Assembly: GCA_937895685.1 (NCBI GenBank)
Contig: CALBMC010000038.1
Coordinates: forward strand, 1 to 7,549
DNA length: 7,549 nt
Direction of reading: 5' to 3'
Source: an uncultured bacterium
GTDB lineage: Bacteria > Patescibacteriota > Minisyncoccia > Phycocordibacterales > UBA9973
The notes under the pieces are model-generated. The model was not told the DNA's origin. It was given only the letters and a program-made list of their open reading frames with translations, and did not search any database. Position 1 is the stretch's first letter; the number at the start of each line of letters is the position of its first letter. Positions 4,518 through 7,549 of the stretch are shown here, one piece after another. The translations under genes and the position numbers were made by a program.

Positions 4518-7250
4518 ATGGATAGCTTAAATATTTCTAACAACAAAGAGCAGGAGCTTTTTAATATTCGGGAAAGGATAGCAAGACGTCATGAGGCTGA
4601 GAAAAATTTGGACAATACTAAACTAGAGTCTGAAACAGCTAGAGATGTTTTGAAAGAGTATCAGACAGAAAAGTCTACAGCTGTTATTTCTAAAGAAATG
4701 ACAATGCCTTCTTCAAAAGTTGAAGGCATGGTTTTGCGTCTTAGCCCAGAAACTCATGATGCCAAGATGGAAGAGTTGTTAGGTGTTTTACTTGATAAAG
4801 GAATAAAGAACGCCCTTTCTATTGTAGAGAAGTTGAAAGATCCTCATCTAGAAGATGATTTTCATCGTTTTTTGGTTCAGTATATTTTTTCTTCCGGAGG
4901 AGTTGCTGGCTTGAAAGAGGGAAGTAAATTAGAAAGATCCCTTGGAATGGTTTTAGCTGAAATTACAATTCCAGAAAGTCTTGAAGAAGATCAGAAAAAT
5001 TTTAAAGCCCTCATTGCTTCAATGGAACAGTTCTATGCCGGAATGCAATCAATCGGTGAAGGTGCTGATAATAAAGAAAAAAGACACTTTACCATTGAGA
5101 TAGCGCTCTCTGCCGGTAGTGACGAGGTGGTTGTTTACGCTTCTGTTCCAAGAGACAAATTTACTCTTCTTGAAAAACAAGTTCTTTCTGTTGAGCCAAA
5201 GGCGAAGATAAGAGAGTCTACTGATGACTATAATATTTTTTCTCCAGGTGGGGCTTCTGCTGGGGCTTATGTAAAATTTAAAAAACACGAATCATTTCCT
5301 ATAAAAACTTATGATTCATTTGAGTATGATCCAATAAACTTAATAATGAAATCTTTCGCCAAGTTTGACAGGGACACAGAGGGCGCTGCTATTCAAATGG
5401 TAATTCGTCCAGAAGGACCTCAGGCGGTTAAAAGAATGATGAAGTCCCTAAATTACATAAAAGAGGGAATGAGTGTAGAAGGTGCTTATCGAGAGGCTGG
5501 GAAAAGTGGCGCAGTAAAGTTTTTGGAAGAAACAATAAAGACATTTTCTACAGAAGAGAAAAAAGAAAAAAAGGTAAAAACTGAGCACGAGATTGCAATT
5601 GCTAATATTACTGAAAAAACAAAAAGTTCTATTTTGTCTGCTGAAATTAGAGTTGTGGCTTCTGCAAAAACAAAAGGAAGAGCGGATGAGATTGTTCATG
5701 AGCTTAAAAGCTCGTTTAATCAGTTTGATAATCCGACAAGTAACAGTTTTGAATTTGTTGAAATAAAAGAAAAGGCTTTACCAGAATTTCTAAGAGATTT
5801 TTCTTTTAGGAATATAAGAGACGATGAATTGATTCCAATGAATTTGCGAGAGCTTGCTACGGTTTTCCATTTTCCCTCAAGTATTTCTGATCCGGGGCAA
5901 CTTCGTCAATCAAAAGCCGGAACAGCTCCAGCTCCTCTTGAAATGGATAAAGACGGAATTCTTGTTGGATACAATGAGTATCAAGGTAGGAGAACTCCAG
6001 TTCACTTTGGGCGAGAGGACAGAATGAGACACTTCTATGTTATCGGACAAACTGGAACAGGAAAGACCAGTCTTTTGAAGGCAATGATTGAACAAGATAT
6101 GAAAAATGGTGATGGAGTTTGTTTTATTGATCCTCACGGAAATGATATTCAAGATATTTTGTCTTATGTTCCACCAGAGAGATATGAAGATGTGATTTAT
6201 TTTGATCCTTCTTATACAAAAAGACCAATGGGTCTAAACATGCTTGAGTATGATGTAAATCACCCTGAACAAAAATCAATTGTAATTGACGCTTTGTTTA
6301 GTATCTTCAATCAACTGTTTGATATGAAGGCAACAGGAGGTCCACAGTTCGAACAATACTTTTCTTACAGCGCGGATCTTGTTATGAGTCATCCAGAAAG
6401 TGGAAATACTCTGCTTGAAATAACCAGAGTTTTGGCTGACAAATCATTTAGAGATTTGAAGCTTTCTCATTGCAAAGACCCAAGAGTAAAACAATTCTGG
6501 GCTTCGGCTGAGGCAACAAAAGGGGAGGCGGGACTTGAGAACTTCGTTCCGTATATTACTTCAAAGTTCGATAGATTTATTTCTAATGAATTTTTGCGTC
6601 CAATCGTTCTTCAAGAAACTTCAGTTCTTAATTTCCGAGACATAATGGATAACAAAAAGATTCTTTTAGTTAACTTATCAAAAGGACTTTTGGGAGAAAT
6701 CGGATCTTCTTTTATTGGAATGATTATTGTTGGAAAACTTCAAATGGCGGCACTTTCTCGAGCTGATTCATACGGAAAGAAATTGCCTGATTTTTATTTG
6801 TATATTGATGAGTTCCAAAACGTTACAACTCCAGCAATTGCTTCTATCTTGTCAGAAGCTAGAAAATACAGACTTTCTTTGAATGTGGCACATCAATTTA
6901 TTGGACAGCTAACTGATGAAATAAAAAATGCTGTTTTCGGAAACATTGGATCAATGGCAATTCACAGAGTGAGTCCGGAAGATGCGAAGTTTTTGGAATC
7001 TAAGTTTTTACCAACCTTTACTGCTCAAGACATCACAAGATTAGATAACTTTAATTCTTATGTTTCAATGATTGTAAATGGAGCTCCGACAGTTAGACCT
7101 TTCAATATTGTTTTCCCTGGTTTTCCAGAGGGCAAAAAAGAGCAAGTAGAAAAACTTAAAGAATTATCTTATTTGAAGTACGGAAGAGATAGGGCAGAGG
7201 TGGAGCAAGAAATTTTTGATCGCTTCAAAAAGGCCAATAAAATGGAGTAG
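4518..7250 (+). CDS. Large cytoplasmic ATPase with VirD4/TraG/HerA-type motor domain
   Basis: This 910-aa P-loop ATPase belongs to the FtsK/HerA superfamily and most resembles type IV secretion coupling proteins (VirD4/TraG/TraD). Walker A is GQTGTGKTS (510-518, Lys516), FIDPHG follows at 536-541, KILLVNLSKG spans 714-723, Walker B is YLYIDEFQ (Asp764, Glu765), a sensor-like AHQF carries Gln793, and Arg817 in HRVSPEDA is a candidate arginine finger. The region before Walker A is unusual. It has a charged helical N-terminus (about 1-60), two alpha/beta units (about 190-230 and 375-415) split by an EK-rich stretch (about 350-370), and no membrane segment, unlike most VirD4 proteins. No relaxase or other secretion genes are nearby. 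DNA or protein translocation is inferred; the substrate is unknown. ATG 4518 is preferred over in-frame GTG 4482 because the latter lies upstream of the promoter. Confidence 0.85.
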   Translation: MDSLNISNNKEQELFNIRERIARRHEAEKNLDNTKLESETARDVLKEYQTEKSTAVISKEMTMPSSKVEGMVLRLSPETHDAKMEELLGVLLDKGIKNALSIVEKLKDPHLEDDFHRFLVQYIFSSGGVAGLKEGSKLERSLGMVLAEITIPESLEEDQKNFKALIASMEQFYAGMQSIGEGADNKEKRHFTIEIALSAGSDEVVVYASVPRDKFTLLEKQVLSVEPKAKIRESTDDYNIFSPGGASAGAYVKFKKHESFPIKTYDSFEYDPINLIMKSFAKFDRDTEGAAIQMVIRPEGPQAVKRMMKSLNYIKEGMSVEGAYREAGKSGAVKFLEETIKTFSTEEKKEKKVKTEHEIAIANITEKTKSSILSAEIRVVASAKTKGRADEIVHELKSSFNQFDNPTSNSFEFVEIKEKALPEFLRDFSFRNIRDDELIPMNLRELATVFHFPSSISDPGQLRQSKAGTAPAPLEMDKDGILVGYNEYQGRRTPVHFGREDRMRHFYVIGQTGTGKTSLLKAMIEQDMKNGDGVCFIDPHGNDIQDILSYVPPERYEDVIYFDPSYTKRPMGLNMLEYDVNHPEQKSIVIDALFSIFNQLFDMKATGGPQFEQYFSYSADLVMSHPESGNTLLEITRVLADKSFRDLKLSHCKDPRVKQFWASAEATKGEAGLENFVPYITSKFDRFISNEFLRPIVLQETSVLNFRDIMDNKKILLVNLSKGLLGEIGSSFIGMIIVGKLQMAALSRADSYGKKLPDFYLYIDEFQNVTTPAIASILSEARKYRLSLNVAHQFIGQLTDEIKNAVFGNIGSMAIHRVSPEDAKFLESKFLPTFTAQDITRLDNFNSYVSMIVNGAPTVRPFNIVFPGFPEGKKEQVEKLKELSYLKYGRDRAEVEQEIFDRFKKANKME

Positions 7251-7267
7251 TCTTTTGGTCATTTTTC

Positions 7268-7276
7268 TGCTATATT
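7268..7276 (+). promoter_or_regulatory. Candidate extended -10 promoter of ndk
   Basis: TGCTATATT lies in the 56-bp gap between the ATPase stop and ndk. The predicted start is near 7283, giving a leader of about 24 nt. No -35 at proper spacing is evident, and no terminator hairpin for the ATPase gene is visible in the gap, so readthrough into ndk is also possible. Confidence 0.4.
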
Positions 7277-7306
7277 CTCTGAGTTAAAAGTAATTTTTGT
7301 TTTAAA

Positions 7307-7549
7307 ATGGCAAGACCAGCAGAAGAAAGATCCCTTATTATTTTCAAGCCGGACACAATTCAGAGAAATTTAGTTGGTGAAATAATGAGTAGATTTGAAA
7401 GAAAGGGAATGAAAATTATTGGAATAAAAATGATGAAATTAGGGGATGTTGTTTTGGAAGAACACTATTCTCATGTAAAGGATAAACCATTTTTCCCAAC
7501 GATTCGTAATTTTATGCAGTCTACCCCTGTTATTGTTATGGCTCTTTCT
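7307..7549 (+). CDS. ndk: Nucleoside diphosphate kinase, N-terminal part (cut by window end)
   Basis: Ndk moves the gamma-phosphate of ATP to other nucleoside diphosphates through a phosphohistidine. The first 81 codons are present and in frame to the last base. Typical features are ERSLIIFKPDTIQRNLVGEI (7-26) with the conserved Lys14, FERKGMKIIGIKMM (30-43), EEHYSHVKDKPFFP (51-64) with Tyr54 and Phe62 of the nucleotide site, and the start of the STPVIVMAL strand (72-80). The catalytic histidine (near residue 118-120 in the family) lies beyond the window, so activity cannot be judged. ATG 7307 gives the normal N-terminus. It has no Shine-Dalgarno site. With the adk-family gene it is the second nucleotide kinase in the window. 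Confidence 0.95.
   Translation, partial: MARPAEERSLIIFKPDTIQRNLVGEIMSRFERKGMKIIGIKMMKLGDVVLEEHYSHVKDKPFFPTIRNFMQSTPVIVMALS

Noticed and set aside
5049..6152. Three minus-strand open frames opposite the ATPase gene
   Set aside because: Short, Phe/Ser/Asn-rich, no recognisable motif and no promoter or start context; shadows of the ATPase codons.
273..7250. UGA recoded as glycine, as in Gracilibacteria/Absconditabacteria
   Set aside because: No in-frame TGA occurs in any gene, and glycines at conserved sites are all GGN. All seven complete genes end in TAA or TAG, but that is too few to suggest that TGA is not a stop.
1..7549. CRISPR array, insertion sequence or prophage signs
   Set aside because: No regularly spaced repeats, no transposase, no terminal inverted repeats, and no phage structural genes were seen.

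Overview
The window looks like the end of a low-GC assembled contig (roughly 35-40% G+C by eye) from a member of the Candidate Phyla Radiation (Patescibacteria), possibly Parcubacteria-like. The main reason is that rpsE (S5) runs straight into rplO (L15) with 7 bp between them. The rpmD gene for L30, which normally sits between them, is missing, and loss of L30 is a known hallmark of this radiation. Short, compact genes, weak or absent Shine-Dalgarno sites and an EK-rich orphan protein fit but are not diagnostic. About 2,400 codons contain no in-frame TGA and no gene stops at TGA, so the UGA-glycine code of Gracilibacteria/Absconditabacteria is not in use.

Layout: bases 1-50 are not genomic. 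They are the inner part of an Illumina P5/TruSeq adapter with an 8-base index. Genomic sequence starts near 51 and carries a tRNA-Asp(GTC) gene (116-189). A ribosomal-protein and secretion block follows: rpsE, rplO, secY. A perfect 14-bp GC-rich hairpin separates secY from an adenylate-kinase-family gene, which is followed after 4 bp by map (type I methionine aminopeptidase). This is the tail of the classical spc operon (rpsE-rplO-secY-adk-map). Its flanks are unusual: a tRNA replaces rplR upstream, and a convergent gene replaces infA/rpmJ/rpsM downstream.

A small acidic orphan gene on the minus strand (4065-4457) overlaps the last 11 bp of map and contains the likely map terminator. It is divergent from a 910-aa cytoplasmic ATPase with a VirD4/TraG/HerA-type motor domain; the two share a 60-bp intergenic region with back-to-back promoter-like sequences. 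The 5' part of ndk (nucleoside diphosphate kinase) runs off the window end.

Working together: S5 and L15 are ribosome parts, SecY is the protein-export channel, Map trims initiator methionine, and the adk-family and ndk products balance nucleotide pools. The ATPase and its divergent acidic neighbour are the least understood part. The most interesting regulatory pattern is a set of TGn-TATAAT-type -10 elements placed so close to start codons that adk and the ATPase gene are predicted to be transcribed without a leader.
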